From: Geodermatophilus sp. DSM 44513
GTDB lineage: Bacteria; Actinomycetota; Actinomycetes; Mycobacteriales; Geodermatophilaceae
Length of the DNA: 64,000 nt
NCBI RefSeq assembly: GCF_032460525.1
Contig: NZ_CP135963.1
Span: 434,001-498,000 of the forward strand
Direction: 5' to 3'
Of this stretch, positions 53,701 through 64,000 are shown one piece after another; the first letter of the stretch is position 1, and each line of letters begins with the position of its first letter. Made by a program: the position numbers and the translations under genes. The notes below the pieces were generated by a model. It saw only the letters and a program-made list of their open reading frames with translations. It did no database searches and had not been told where the DNA came from.

Positions 53701-56574
53701 GTGCTCGCTCTGCTGTCCCTCCACGTGCTCGCCGCGCTGCTGGCGCCCGTGCTCGTGCGGTGGTGGGGGCGGCAGGCCCTGCTGGTCCTCGCGCTGGTCC
53801 CCGCCGCCGCCTTCGCCTGGGTGCTGTCCCGGGTGGGCGCGGTGCTCGGCGGCCAGGAGCCGCGAGAGACGGTGCCGTGGGTGCCGGCGCTGCAGCTGGA
53901 CGTCGCGCTGCGCCTGGACGCGCTGTCGCTCACCTTCGCCGCCCTGGTCACCGGGGTGGGCGCGCTGGTGTTCGTCTACTGCGCCCGCTACCTCGACTGC
54001 GGCGACGAGGACACCGGCCGGTTCGCCGGCTGCCTGACCGCCTTCGCCGGCTCCATGCTCGGGCTCGTCCTCGCCGACGACCTGCTGCTGCTCTACGTGT
54101 TCTGGGAGCTCACCACCGTCTTCTCCTTCCTGCTCATCGGCGGGTCGGGGCGGCGGCTGGCCGCGCGGCGGGCGGCCGCGCAGGCGCTCGTCCTCACCAC
54201 CGCCGGCGGGCTGGCCATGCTGGTCGGGCTCATCCTCGTCGGCCAGGCCAGCGGCTCGTTCCTGCTGTCGGAGGTCGTCGCCGACCCGGGCAGCGGCACC
54301 GCCATGGTGTGGGGTGCCGCGCTGGTGCTGGTCGGGGCGGTGACCAAGTCCGCGCTGGTCCCGTTCCACTTCTGGCTGCCCGCGGCCATGGAGGCCCCGA
54401 CCCCGGTCAGCGCCTACCTGCACGCCGCGGCGATGGTGAAGGCCGGCGTCTACCTGGTCGCCCGCCTGGCACCGGGGCTGGCCGACGTCCCCGGCTGGCG
54501 GCCCGCCGTGCTCGGGCTGGGCGTGGCCACCATGCTCGTCGGCGGGTACCGCGCGCTGCGCCAGCGGGACCTCAAGCTGCTGCTGGCCTTCGGCACGGTC
54601 AGCCAGCTGGGCTTCCTGGTGACGCTCGCCGGCGCGGGCAGCTACGAGCTGGCGTCGGCCGCGCTGGCCATGACGGTGGCCCACGCGCTGTTCAAGTCCA
54701 CGCTGTTCCTCACCGTCGGCGTCATCGACCACGCCACGGGCACCCGCGACCTGCGCCGGCTGTCCGGCCTCGGCCGCCGGCTGCCGGTCCTCGCGGCCAC
54801 CGGCACCGCCGCCGCGGCGTCCATGGCCGGACTGCCGCCGCTGCTGGGCTTCGTGGGCAAGGAGGCGGCGTTCACCGCCCTGCTGGACGGCGGGCTGCCC
54901 GACCGGACCGCGGCCGTCGTCGTCCTCACCGGCCTGGTCGCGGGCTCGGTGCTCACCGCCGCCTACACGGCCCGCTTCGTCTGGGGCGCCTTCGCCCGCA
55001 AGCCCGGCGTCGAGGACACCGAGCCCGAGCACCCGCCGGGGCCGCTGTTGCTCACCGCCCCGGTCGTCCTCGCGCTGACCGGGTTGCTCCTCGGGCCGGC
55101 CAGCCCGCTGCTGGACCCGGTGGTCGCCGCCTACGCCGAGACGCTGCCGCTGCTGGCCCCGGAGGCGGAGCACCTGGCGCTGTGGCACGGTTGGCAGCCG
55201 GCGCTGCTGCTGTCCGCGCTGACGCTCCTCGGCGGGGCCGCGCTGTTCGCCGTCCGCGGGCGGGTGCAGGTCCTGCAGCGGCGGGTGGCCGTCGGGGCCT
55301 CCGCCGACGAGGGCTACTGGAACGTCCTGCAGGGTGTCGACCGGCTCTCCGTGCTGGTCACCGGCACCACCCAGCGCGGCTCCCTGCCGGCCTACCTGGG
55401 CACCATCCTGGTCACCCTGCTGGCGCTGTCCGGGACGCTGCTCATCACCCGCGCGCCCTGGCCGGACCAGTGGCGGGCCTGGGACACCCCGGTGCAGGCG
55501 ATCGTCGGCCTGGTCGTGGTCACCGCCGCGGTGCTGGCGCTGCGCATCCGCCAGCGGCTGTCCGCGGTGCTGGTCGTCGGGGTGACCGGCTACGGCAGCG
55601 CCGTGGTGTTCGCGCTGCAGGGCGCCCCCGACCTCGCGCTCACCCAGTTCCTGGTGGAGACCCTCACCCTGGTCGTGTTCGTCCTGGTGCTGCGCAAGCT
55701 GCCCAAGGACATCTCCGAGCGGCACCGGCCGCGCGAGCGTGCCGTCCGCGGGGCGATCGCGGTCGCCACCGGGGTGTTCATGGCCGCCGCCGGGGCCGTG
55801 GCGCTCTCGGCGCGCACCGCGACGCCGGTGTCGGAGGCCTGGCCCGGGCCGGCGTACGAGGTCGGCGGCGGCAAGAACATCGTCAACGTGACCCTGGTCG
55901 ACATCCGCGCCTGGGACACCCTCGGGGAGATCGCCCTGCTGGTCGTCGCCGCGACCGGCGTGGCCAGCCTGGTCTTCCTCCGGCGGCGCACCGGCGGCGT
56001 GGACCGCGTCCCGCGCTCCGCCCTGGACGAGCCGCAGCCCGGCCGGCGCGCGCCCCGCAACCGCTGGCTGGCCGCCACGGTCACGCTGGAGCCCGGCCGG
56101 CGCTCGGTCGTGCTCGAGGTGGTCACCCGGCTGCTGTTCCACACCATCATGGTGTTCTCCCTCTACCTGCTCTTCTCCGGCCACAACGAGCCCGGCGGCG
56201 GGTTCGCCGGTGGGCTGGTCGCCGGTCTCGCGCTGGTGCTGCGGTACCTGGCCGGCGGGCGCTACGAGCTGGGTGAGGCCGCCCCGGTCGCGCCGGGCCT
56301 GCTGCTGGGCGGCGGGCTGCTGTTCGCCGGCGGCACCGGCGTCGCCGGCCTGCTGGCGGGGGCCGCGGTGCTGCAGACGGCGATCGTGCAGACCACCCTG
56401 CCGGTGCTCGGCGACGTCAAGCTGGTGACCTCGCTGTTCTTCGACGTCGGCGTCTACCTGATCGTCGTGGGGCTGGTGCTGGACGTGCTGCGCAGCCTGG
56501 GTGCGGAGCTGGACCGCCAGGAGGACCAGGAGGACCCGATCGAGCTGACCCCCGGGGAGACGGTGCTGCGATGA
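53701..56574 (+). CDS. mrpA: Na+/H+ antiporter subunit MrpA fused to MrpB
   Basis: A 957-aa membrane protein. The first ~500 residues are the NuoL/MrpA proton-channel type: LLALLSLHVLAALLAPVLVRWW, KSALVPFHFWLPAAMEAPTPVSAYLHAAAMVKAGVYL with the key lysines and histidine, and LKLLLAFGTVSQLGFLV. Residues about 600-780 are the MrpA C-terminal part (GAPDLALTQFLVETLTLVVFVLVLRKLP, GKNIVNVTLVDIRAWDTLGE). The last ~140 are an MrpB domain (TRLLFHTIMVFSLYLLFSGHNEPGGGFAGGLVAGL). The MrpAB fusion is known in some bacteria. The complex swaps internal Na+ for H+. GTG with GGAG 6 nt upstream. Confidence 0.95.
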   Translation: MLALLSLHVLAALLAPVLVRWWGRQALLVLALVPAAAFAWVLSRVGAVLGGQEPRETVPWVPALQLDVALRLDALSLTFAALVTGVGALVFVYCARYLDCGDEDTGRFAGCLTAFAGSMLGLVLADDLLLLYVFWELTTVFSFLLIGGSGRRLAARRAAAQALVLTTAGGLAMLVGLILVGQASGSFLLSEVVADPGSGTAMVWGAALVLVGAVTKSALVPFHFWLPAAMEAPTPVSAYLHAAAMVKAGVYLVARLAPGLADVPGWRPAVLGLGVATMLVGGYRALRQRDLKLLLAFGTVSQLGFLVTLAGAGSYELASAALAMTVAHALFKSTLFLTVGVIDHATGTRDLRRLSGLGRRLPVLAATGTAAAASMAGLPPLLGFVGKEAAFTALLDGGLPDRTAAVVVLTGLVAGSVLTAAYTARFVWGAFARKPGVEDTEPEHPPGPLLLTAPVVLALTGLLLGPASPLLDPVVAAYAETLPLLAPEAEHLALWHGWQPALLLSALTLLGGAALFAVRGRVQVLQRRVAVGASADEGYWNVLQGVDRLSVLVTGTTQRGSLPAYLGTILVTLLALSGTLLITRAPWPDQWRAWDTPVQAIVGLVVVTAAVLALRIRQRLSAVLVVGVTGYGSAVVFALQGAPDLALTQFLVETLTLVVFVLVLRKLPKDISERHRPRERAVRGAIAVATGVFMAAAGAVALSARTATPVSEAWPGPAYEVGGGKNIVNVTLVDIRAWDTLGEIALLVVAATGVASLVFLRRRTGGVDRVPRSALDEPQPGRRAPRNRWLAATVTLEPGRRSVVLEVVTRLLFHTIMVFSLYLLFSGHNEPGGGFAGGLVAGLALVLRYLAGGRYELGEAAPVAPGLLLGGGLLFAGGTGVAGLLAGAAVLQTAIVQTTLPVLGDVKLVTSLFFDVGVYLIVVGLVLDVLRSLGAELDRQEDQEDPIELTPGETVLR

Positions 56575-57056
56575 CCCCGACGATCGTGCTGCCGCTGATG
56601 ATCGGCGGGCTCTACGCAGCGGGGGTCTACCTGCTGCTGGACCGCAGCCTGACCCGGGTCCTGCTCGGCTTCGTGCTGCTGGGCAACGCCACCAACCTGC
56701 TGCTGCTCTCCAGCGGCGGGCCGGCGGGCCTGGCGCCGATCCTCGGCTACTCCGACCCCGAGCAGATCAACGACCCGCTGCCGCAGGCCCTGGTCCTCAC
56801 CGCGATCGTGATCACCTTCGGCGTCTCGGCGTTCCTGCTGGCGATCATCCACCGCTCCTGGCGGCTGGCCCGCAACGAGGCCGTGGGGCTGGACGAGGAG
56901 GACCGCCGGGTCGCCGCCGGCCGGGCCACCGACGCCGACGAGGTCGACCCCGACGACCTGTCCCCGGAGGACCGCGCGGCCATGCACGTCGACACCCTGG
57001 CCGCCGACGGCGGGGTGCCGGCCGACGACGTCGACCTGCCCGCGGGTGCCCGGTGA
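56571..57056 (+). CDS. mrpC: Na+/H+ antiporter subunit MrpC
   Basis: A 161-aa NuoK-like subunit with three membrane segments: LPLMIGGLYAAGVYLLLDRSL, LLGFVLLGNATNLLLLSSGG and ALVLTAIVITFGVSAFLLAII. LTAIVITFG is a hallmark of MrpC. A ~50-residue acidic cytoplasmic tail follows (EEDRRVAAGRATDADEVDPDD and on), longer than in the Bacillus protein. The ATG overlaps the mrpA stop (ATGA), and mrpD overlaps in turn. Confidence 0.94.
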   Translation: MTPTIVLPLMIGGLYAAGVYLLLDRSLTRVLLGFVLLGNATNLLLLSSGGPAGLAPILGYSDPEQINDPLPQALVLTAIVITFGVSAFLLAIIHRSWRLARNEAVGLDEEDRRVAAGRATDADEVDPDDLSPEDRAAMHVDTLAADGGVPADDVDLPAGAR

Positions 57057-58735
57057 TCGACGTCCTCGCGCCGCTGCCGGTGCTGCTCCCGCTGCTGGGG
57101 GCGGCCGGGGCGCTGCTGGTCTCCGGGCACCCGGGGGTACAGCGCGCCCTGAGCACGACCGTGCTCGTCGCGGTGCTCGCCGTCTCGGTGGCCCTGCTGT
57201 TCGTCGCCGACGCCGAGGGTGCCGCCTCGGTGTCGGTCGGCGGCTGGCCGGTGCCGCTGGGCATCGTGCTGGTCGTCGACCGGCTGTCGGCGCTGATGCT
57301 GGTGGTCGCCTCGACCGTGGCGCTCGGCGTCCTGGTCTTCGCCGTCGGGCAGGGCTCCGCCGACGGGGACGAGGGCACCCCGGTGTCTATCTTCCACCCG
57401 ACGTTCCTGGTGCTGATCGCGGGCGTGGGCAACGCCTTCCTCGCCGGCGACCTGTTCAACCTCTACGTCGGCTTCGAGATCCTGCTGATGGCCTCCTACG
57501 TGCTGCTCACCCTCGGCGGCACCGCGGCGCGCATCCGCGGCGGCGTCACCTACATCGTCGTGAGCCTGACCAGCTCCCTGGTGTTCCTCGCCGCGATCGG
57601 CCTGGTCTACGCCGCCACGGGCACGGTGAACATGGCCCAGCTGGCGGTGCGGCTGGGCGAGCTGCCCGACGGCCTGCAGGTGCTGCTGCAGTCGATGCTG
57701 CTCATCGCCTTCGGCATCAAGGCCGCGGTCTTCCCGCTGTCGGCCTGGCTGCCCGACAGCTACCCGACCGCCCCCGCGCCGGTCACCGCCGTGTTCGCCG
57801 GCCTGCTCACCAAGGTCGGCGTGTACGCGATCATCCGGACGCAGACGCTGCTGTTCCCGGACGGCGCGCTGGACGACCTGCTGCTGTGGGCGGCGCTGGC
57901 GACCATGCTCATCGGCATCCTCGGGGCGGTGGCGCAGAGCGACCTGCGCCGGATGCTGTCGTTCACCCTGGTCAGCCACATCGGCTACATGGTGTTCGGC
58001 ATCGCCCTGGGGACGGCGGCCGGGCTGGCCGGCGCGGTCTTCTACGTCACCCACCACATCGCCATCCAGACCACGCTGTTCCTCGTCGCCGGGCTGGTGG
58101 AGCGCCAGGGCGGGACGACGTCGGTGGACCGCCTCGGCGGCCTGGCCCGGCGCTCCCCGCTGCTGGCGGTGCTGTTCCTGGTGCCCGCGCTGAACCTCGC
58201 CGGCATCCCCCCGATGTCGGGCTTCATCGGCAAGCTGGGACTGCTGCAGGCCGGCGTCGCCGACGGCAGCCCGGGGGCGTTCACCCTGGTGGCCGGCGGG
58301 GTGCTGACCAGCCTGCTCACGCTGCTGGCGGTCGCCCGCGTCTGGATCCGCGCCTTCTGGCGGTCCCCCAGCCAGCCCCCGGCCGAGGACACCGCCGCGG
58401 CCGCGGTCGCCGACGCGACGTCCCGACGGCGGCCGTCCGGCGACGGCGCGACACCCTCCGACGGGCCGCGCACCCCCCTGCAGGACGCGTGGCGCCGGCA
58501 CACGGCGGTGGCCACGGCCAGCCGGCCGGACCTGCCGCCGGCCGCGGCGGCGACCCGGGCGCTGCGCCCGCTGCCCCGGACGATGGTGGGTGCCACCGTG
58601 GCCCTGGTCTCCCTCACCGTGGCCCTCACCGGGCTGGCCGGGCCGCTGTACGGGCTGGCCGACCGGGCCTCGGGCGACCTCCTGGACCGCTCGCCCTACG
58701 TCACCTCGGTGTTCGGGACGGAGCCGATCCCGTGA
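57053..58735 (+). CDS. mrpD: Na+/H+ antiporter subunit MrpD
   Basis: A 560-aa NuoM/N-like subunit with about fourteen membrane segments. Signature pieces are LFNLYVGFEILLMASYVLLTLGG, IAFGIKAAVFPLSAWLPDSYPTAPAPVTAVFAGLLTKVGVYAIIRT with conserved lysines, and RMLSFTLVSHIGYMVFGI. A hydrophilic insert (about residues 445-510, Ala/Arg/Pro-rich) before the last membrane segment is unusual in length. GTG 57053 overlaps the mrpC stop by 4 nt. Confidence 0.94.
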   Translation: MIDVLAPLPVLLPLLGAAGALLVSGHPGVQRALSTTVLVAVLAVSVALLFVADAEGAASVSVGGWPVPLGIVLVVDRLSALMLVVASTVALGVLVFAVGQGSADGDEGTPVSIFHPTFLVLIAGVGNAFLAGDLFNLYVGFEILLMASYVLLTLGGTAARIRGGVTYIVVSLTSSLVFLAAIGLVYAATGTVNMAQLAVRLGELPDGLQVLLQSMLLIAFGIKAAVFPLSAWLPDSYPTAPAPVTAVFAGLLTKVGVYAIIRTQTLLFPDGALDDLLLWAALATMLIGILGAVAQSDLRRMLSFTLVSHIGYMVFGIALGTAAGLAGAVFYVTHHIAIQTTLFLVAGLVERQGGTTSVDRLGGLARRSPLLAVLFLVPALNLAGIPPMSGFIGKLGLLQAGVADGSPGAFTLVAGGVLTSLLTLLAVARVWIRAFWRSPSQPPAEDTAAAAVADATSRRRPSGDGATPSDGPRTPLQDAWRRHTAVATASRPDLPPAAAATRALRPLPRTMVGATVALVSLTVALTGLAGPLYGLADRASGDLLDRSPYVTSVFGTEPIP

Positions 58736-59295
58736 CCGTCGAACCGGCCGCCACCCGGCTGCGCCACCAGCTCCCGCTGGTCGTCTGGCTGGTCGTGGTG
58801 TGGATGCTGCTGTGGGGCACGCCGTCCTGGGCGAACCTGCTCTCCGGCGTGCTGGTGGCGCTCGTCGTGCTGACGGTGCTGCCACTGCCGCCGGTGGTCG
58901 GCGGTGCCCGCGTGCGCCCGCTGCCGCTGCTGGTCTTCCTCGGTCACTTCCTGGTCGAGCTGGTCGTCTCCGGCGCGCAGGTGGCCTGGCAGGCGCTGCG
59001 GCCCGGCGGGGTGTCCAGCACGGCCATCCTGCGGGTCCAGCTGCGCGTGGACTCCGACCTGCTGCTGACCATGGTCGCCGAGGCGATCTCGCTGGTACCC
59101 GGGTCGCTGGTGCTCGACCTGGACCGGGAGCAGCGGGTGATGACCCTGCACGTGCTGCCCGCGCGCGACCTGGACGACGTCCGGCGGAAGAAGGCGCACG
59201 TGCTGGTCGTCGAGGAGCGGCTGGTCCGGGCGTTCGGCTCGGCCGACGACCTGGCAGCCATCGAGCGGCGGGAGGATCGGGTGCAGGCGCCGTGA
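58732..59295 (+). CDS. mrpE: Na+/H+ antiporter subunit MrpE
   Basis: A 187-aa subunit with two membrane segments near the start (QLPLVVWLVVVWMLLWGTPSW and LLSGVLVALVVLTVLPL) and a third hydrophobic piece (LPLLVFLGHFLVELVVSGAQVAW). The cytoplasmic domain has DSDLLLTMVAEAISLVPGSLVLDLDREQRVMTLHVL, the usual MrpE core. It is the part of Mrp complexes not shared with respiratory complex I. GTG with 4-nt overlap. Confidence 0.93.
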   Translation: MTVEPAATRLRHQLPLVVWLVVVWMLLWGTPSWANLLSGVLVALVVLTVLPLPPVVGGARVRPLPLLVFLGHFLVELVVSGAQVAWQALRPGGVSSTAILRVQLRVDSDLLLTMVAEAISLVPGSLVLDLDREQRVMTLHVLPARDLDDVRRKKAHVLVVEERLVRAFGSADDLAAIERREDRVQAP

Positions 59296-59617
59296 TCGTG
59301 GTGGAGGTCGCGCTGTACGCGCTGATCGGCGGGGGAGCGCTGCTGGCGCTGGTCCGGCTGGCGCGCGGGCCCTCGCTGCTGGACCGGGTGGTCGCCACCG
59401 ACACCCTGCTGGTCATCATCGCGGCCGGCCTGGCGGTGCACGCCGCGCTGGTGCGGGACCCGACGCTGGTGCCGGTGCTGGTCGTGGTCTCGCTGCTGGC
59501 CTTCGTCGGGTCGGTGTCGGTCGCCCGCTACGTCGGCGGGATGATGCTGCGCTCGGGCACCGGCGACGGCCGGGACGTCGGCCGGCCGGTGGCGGCCGAG
59601 GAGGGGCAGGGCCGGTC

Positions 59618-59621
<4 letters not shown>
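59292..59621 (+). CDS. mrpF: Na+/H+ antiporter subunit MrpF
   Basis: A 109-aa small subunit with three membrane segments: VVEVALYALIGGGALLALVRLARGPS, DRVVATDTLLVIIAAGLAVHAAL and VPVLVVVSLLAFVGSVSVARYV. The RLxRGPSxxDRVVATDT stretch is the MrpF signature. A short polar tail follows. GTG start and 4-nt overlaps on both sides. Confidence 0.93.
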
Positions 59622-61862
<2,241 letters not shown>

Positions 61863-61884
<22 letters not shown>

Positions 61885-61910
61885 CGGGTAAGCAGGAGGC
61901 TGCCGCGCAC
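61863..61910 (-). CDS. leuL: leuA leader peptide
   Basis: A 15-codon frame, GTG start, reads VRGSLLLTRRGEALS and stops with TAG. It has three leucine codons in a row (CTC CTG CTT) and a fourth near the end, the hallmark of leucine attenuation. A TACGGT -10-like hexamer (61922-61917) is spaced so that transcription would begin at the GTG, so the leader is probably leaderless. Starvation for charged leucyl-tRNA would stall the ribosome on the leucine run and change folding of the hairpin at 61844-61884. Known actinobacterial leuA leaders have the same layout. Confidence 0.75.
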
Positions 61911-61916
61911 ACGGTC

Positions 61917-61922
61917 ACCGTA
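61917..61922 (-). promoter_or_regulatory. Possible -10 box of the leuA leader transcript
   Basis: Read on the minus strand, TACGGT ends 6 nt before the leader GTG (61910), fitting TANNNT with the start of transcription at the GTG. No convincing -35 element is visible 17 nt further up. Confidence 0.4.
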
Positions 61923-62026
61923 GCAGCGCGTCAGCCGAGGTCGCAGCCACACGGGCAGCCGGCGGCGTGCCGTGGCGGACCCGAGCCGTCGTCGACCTCG
62001 TCGCACGCCCCGGGACAGGCGCAGGT

Positions 62027-62572
62027 CTAGCCGTCCTCGACGTCCCGGGACTCCCCGGCCAGGAACCGCCGCCGCCGCTCCCGGGCGACGGCCAGCCAGC
62101 GCGCGTCCAGCCGGGCCTCGGCCCGTTCCCGGGGGGAGTCGCCGGGCTGCGGCCGCTGGTGGTCCTCCGGTGTGCCCTGCACCCGCCGGACGGCGTCGCG
62201 CAGGTCGCGGCGGCGGTCGAAGGTGTACCAGGGGTCCTGGGGGTCGCGGCCGTGCTGCCCGAGCGCGTACCACCACCGGTCGTCGCCGTGGCGGGTGTCG
62301 AGGTGGGCGGGGTAGAACCGGCCGCCCTCGTCGCGGACCGCGTCGGCGTCCATGCCGGCCGCCTCCCGGCCCTCGGCGTCCAGCAGCGCCAGCCGCAGCC
62401 CGGCCAGCTCCGCGGCCCGTGCCAGGACCCGCGCGTCCATCCCCGAGCGGCCGCTCTCGACTGCCGCGACGGCGGACTTCGACACGCCGACCCGGGCCGC
62501 GAGCTCCCGCTGGGAGAGGTCGGCGACCCGGCGGATGCGGCGCACCAGGCCGCTGAGCTGGTCGTCGGTCAC
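62027..62572 (-). CDS. XRE-type helix-turn-helix regulator
   Basis: A 181-aa protein. The N-terminal ~65 residues are a Cro/C1-type HTH: LVRRIRRVADLSQRELAARVGVSKSAVAAVESGRSGMD, in which helices 2 and 3 and the ESGR turn are clear. The rest is charged and unusual, rich in Arg, Asp, Trp and Tyr (DDRWWYALGQHGRDPQDPWYTFDRRRDLRDAVRR), and ends with a basic helix (RWLAVARERRRRFLAGESRDVEDG). I do not recognise the C-terminal part. GTG 62572 is the best start though no ribosome site is visible. Two 36-bp palindromes lie just upstream, between it and the phospholipase D gene. Confidence 0.8.
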   Translation of the reverse strand: MTDDQLSGLVRRIRRVADLSQRELAARVGVSKSAVAAVESGRSGMDARVLARAAELAGLRLALLDAEGREAAGMDADAVRDEGGRFYPAHLDTRHGDDRWWYALGQHGRDPQDPWYTFDRRRDLRDAVRRVQGTPEDHQRPQPGDSPRERAEARLDARWLAVARERRRRFLAGESRDVEDG

Positions 62573-62630
62573 CGCCCGAGCATCCGGGCCGGTGGCGGCG
62601 CGCGGGGGTCGGCGTGTCCACCTGGGGAAG

Positions 62631-62666
62631 CTCGTGCTCTGCCCACAGTGCTGGGCAGAGCACGAG
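62631..62666. repeat. 36-bp dispersed palindrome, copy 6
   Basis: Arms pair over 15 bp (CTCGTGCTCTGCCCA and its complement) around CAGTGC; the right arm starts TGGGC. It forms a doublet with copy 7, start to start 66 nt, much like copies 3 and 4 (65 nt). Confidence 0.95.
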
Positions 62667-62696
62667 CTGCCGGAGGTGGTAGATGGCCGGCCGCCC

Positions 62697-62732
62697 TTCG
62701 TGCTCTGCCCACGGTGCTGGGCAGAGCACGAG
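62697..62732. repeat. 36-bp dispersed palindrome, copy 7
   Basis: The first base is T instead of C, otherwise the arms pair over 14 bp around a 6-nt loop ACGGTG-like centre. Second member of the doublet upstream of the XRE-type gene. Confidence 0.93.
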
Positions 62733-62829
62733 CTCCCGGGAGGGGACACCGGGTGGGTGGGTCCGCGGCTCCCGGGGCGGCCCGCGGCTCCCGGGGCGTC
62801 AGCGGTGGTGCCGGTCGGGCCCGGGCGGG

Positions 62830-64000
62830 TCAGAAGTCGCCGCGCAGCCGCATGCCCAGCGAGCGGCCGTCGGGGTCGACCAGCAGCCGGTAGACCGGCG
62901 TGGCCCAGACCCGGTCCCGGCGGGACAGCCGCTCGGGGGTGTGCGGGCGCAGCCGCCCGGGTGGCCGGGGGCCGCGGCGGCCACCGTCGTGCCAGGCGTC
63001 CAGGGCCGCTGCGCTCGCGTCCAGCGCGGCCACGAACGCCCCCGGGTCGAGCAGGTCGTCGTCCTCGCTGCCGTCGGCGGCCCGGTCCAGGTGCTCGCGG
63101 GCCAGTCGCAGCCGCAGGTCGCGGGCGAAGACCCGGGCCCCGTCCCCGGCGCCGGTCGGGTCCCGGGGCTCGCGCGGGTCCCGCGTGCTGTCCAGCACCG
63201 CGGAGGACAACTCGCTGTCGTGCGTCCAGGAGCGCCGGTTGAAGTTGTCGCTGCCGACGCTGGCCCACACGTCGTCCACCACGCACACCTTGGCGTGCAC
63301 GTATACCGGCGTCCCCCGGTGGTTCTCCACGTCGAAGACGTGCACGCGGTCGGTCCCGGCCCGGCGGCACATCTCGATGGCCTGCCACCGCCCGACGTAC
63401 TGCGGCGTCACCGCGAAGGTGCCCTCCTGGTCGGGCACCCGGGGCACCACGACGACCAGGTGCAGGTCCGGGTTGTCCCGCAGCGCCTCGGCGAAGAGCC
63501 GGGCCACCTCGCCGGACCACATGTACTGGTCCTCCAGGTAGACCAGCCGGCGCGCCCGGGTGATCGCCTTGGAGTAGCCGCGGGCCACCGAGCGCTCCCC
63601 GCGCGGGGCAAAGTCGTACCCGGGCCGGAGGGCGGGGTAGGTCCGCAGCGACTGCACCAGGTGCGGCCCGGCCGGCGGGGGAGCGGGCAGCTGCGGCGGC
63701 AGGGGCTCGGCGACGAGGTCGGCCCCGCGGATGCGGTCGCGCACCCAGGCCAGCGGGTTGTGCGAGTCGGGACTGGTGGGGTCGTCCCACCGCTCGCGGA
63801 AGACGGTGTCCAGGACGCCGACGGCCGGTCCGCGGATCTCCAGCTGCACGTCGTGCCAGGGCGGGGTCGGCCCGTACTCCGCGGCCATCGGCACCGCCTG
63901 CGGGTCGCCCCCGTGGTCGGCGTCGTCGCGGCGGCTGTGGCACAGGTCGATGCCGCCGACGAAGGCGACGTCCCGGGTGGCGTCCTGGTCGTGGCGGAGC
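62830..64000 (-). CDS. Phospholipase D-like protein, N-terminus beyond the window
   Basis: At least 389 residues are visible, and the frame is open to the window edge, so the start and probably the first HKD motif are missing. The second HKD motif is complete: YVHAKVCVVDDVWASVGSDNFNRRS (H-x-K-x4-D, then GS-x-N). YLEDQYMWSGEVARLFAEAL and the VPYDNA-like VVVVPRVPDQEG precede it, and HDVQLEIRGPAVGVLDTVFRERW follows where the first motif should lie. Near the window edge VAFVGGIDLCHSRRD is typical just before or after HKD1. It hydrolyses phosphodiester bonds of phospholipids or moves phosphatidyl groups; the substrate is unknown. Confidence 0.88.
   Translation of the reverse strand, partial: LRHDQDATRDVAFVGGIDLCHSRRDDADHGGDPQAVPMAAEYGPTPPWHDVQLEIRGPAVGVLDTVFRERWDDPTSPDSHNPLAWVRDRIRGADLVAEPLPPQLPAPPPAGPHLVQSLRTYPALRPGYDFAPRGERSVARGYSKAITRARRLVYLEDQYMWSGEVARLFAEALRDNPDLHLVVVVPRVPDQEGTFAVTPQYVGRWQAIEMCRRAGTDRVHVFDVENHRGTPVYVHAKVCVVDDVWASVGSDNFNRRSWTHDSELSSAVLDSTRDPREPRDPTGAGDGARVFARDLRLRLAREHLDRAADGSEDDDLLDPGAFVAALDASAAALDAWHDGGRRGPRPPGRLRPHTPERLSRRDRVWATPVYRLLVDPDGRSLGMRLRGDF

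Noticed and set aside
53506..56184. Long open frame antisense to mrpA
   Set aside because: Translation is a Gln/Gly/Arg/His-rich mix without any family resemblance; mrpA on the other strand is unmistakable.
62763..62798. 17-bp direct repeat CCGCGGCTCCCGGGGCG, two copies 19 bp apart
   Set aside because: It is short, GC-only and unaccompanied by any other sign of a mobile element, so probably slippage.

Overview
The window is very GC-rich, bacterial and densely coded. Short 4-nt stop/start overlaps, many GTG starts and the order ffs - dnaX - ybaB - recR point to an actinobacterium. The general protein style fits Geodermatophilaceae or a close relative; that family assignment is inference. I see no prophage, transposase, integrase or CRISPR array, so most of this looks like stable chromosome.

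Layout: (1) 357-3055: an FMN-dependent alpha-hydroxy-acid oxidase, a secreted/anchored protein and a MarR regulator. (2) 3188-10864: seven genes joined by 4-nt overlaps that form a heptose glycan operon. It has a GT2-GmhB fusion, two GT9 heptosyltransferase-like enzymes, two GT4 enzymes, GmhA and bifunctional HldE, which together give a complete route from sedoheptulose-7-P to ADP-heptose. Behind it on the other strand lie a substrate-binding/VWA protein and a UDP-glucuronate decarboxylase. (3) 13863-20370: a five-gene branched-chain-amino-acid-type ABC importer divergent from a PucR-like regulator. (4) 20390-24619: DUF2630 protein, prephenate dehydrogenase, hotdog thioesterase, O-methyltransferase, TadA-associated protein, HAD hydrolase, tadA and tRNA-Ser(CGA). 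(5) 24732-27120: a membrane Ser/Thr kinase with a small partner gene, then tRNA-Ser(GGA). (6) 27134-32604: DMT exporter, SRP RNA, YceI, dnaX, ybaB, recR. (7) 32840-38870: oligopeptide/dipeptide ABC importer. (8) 39054-50785: Rieske protein, TPM-domain membrane protein, VOC protein, PPOX/F420-type oxidoreductase, AEC transporter, PRISE-like SDR, two pirins, a MurE paralogue and an ABC-F ATPase. (9) 50907-60022: membrane protein, NarL-type two-component pair, and a six-gene Mrp Na+/H+ antiporter operon. (10) 60003-64000: leuA with a leader-peptide attenuator, a small XRE-type regulator, and a phospholipase D-like protein cut by the window edge.

Two dispersed repeat families stand out. The first is a 36-bp palindrome with 16-bp arms, present seven times between genes, twice as doublets whose starts are 65-66 nt apart. 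The second is a stop-proximal GC hairpin present three times with a compensatory base-pair change. The heptose operon with its fused GT2-GmhB protein, the MurE paralogue that lacks the DNPR motif, and the leuA leader are the other most notable items.
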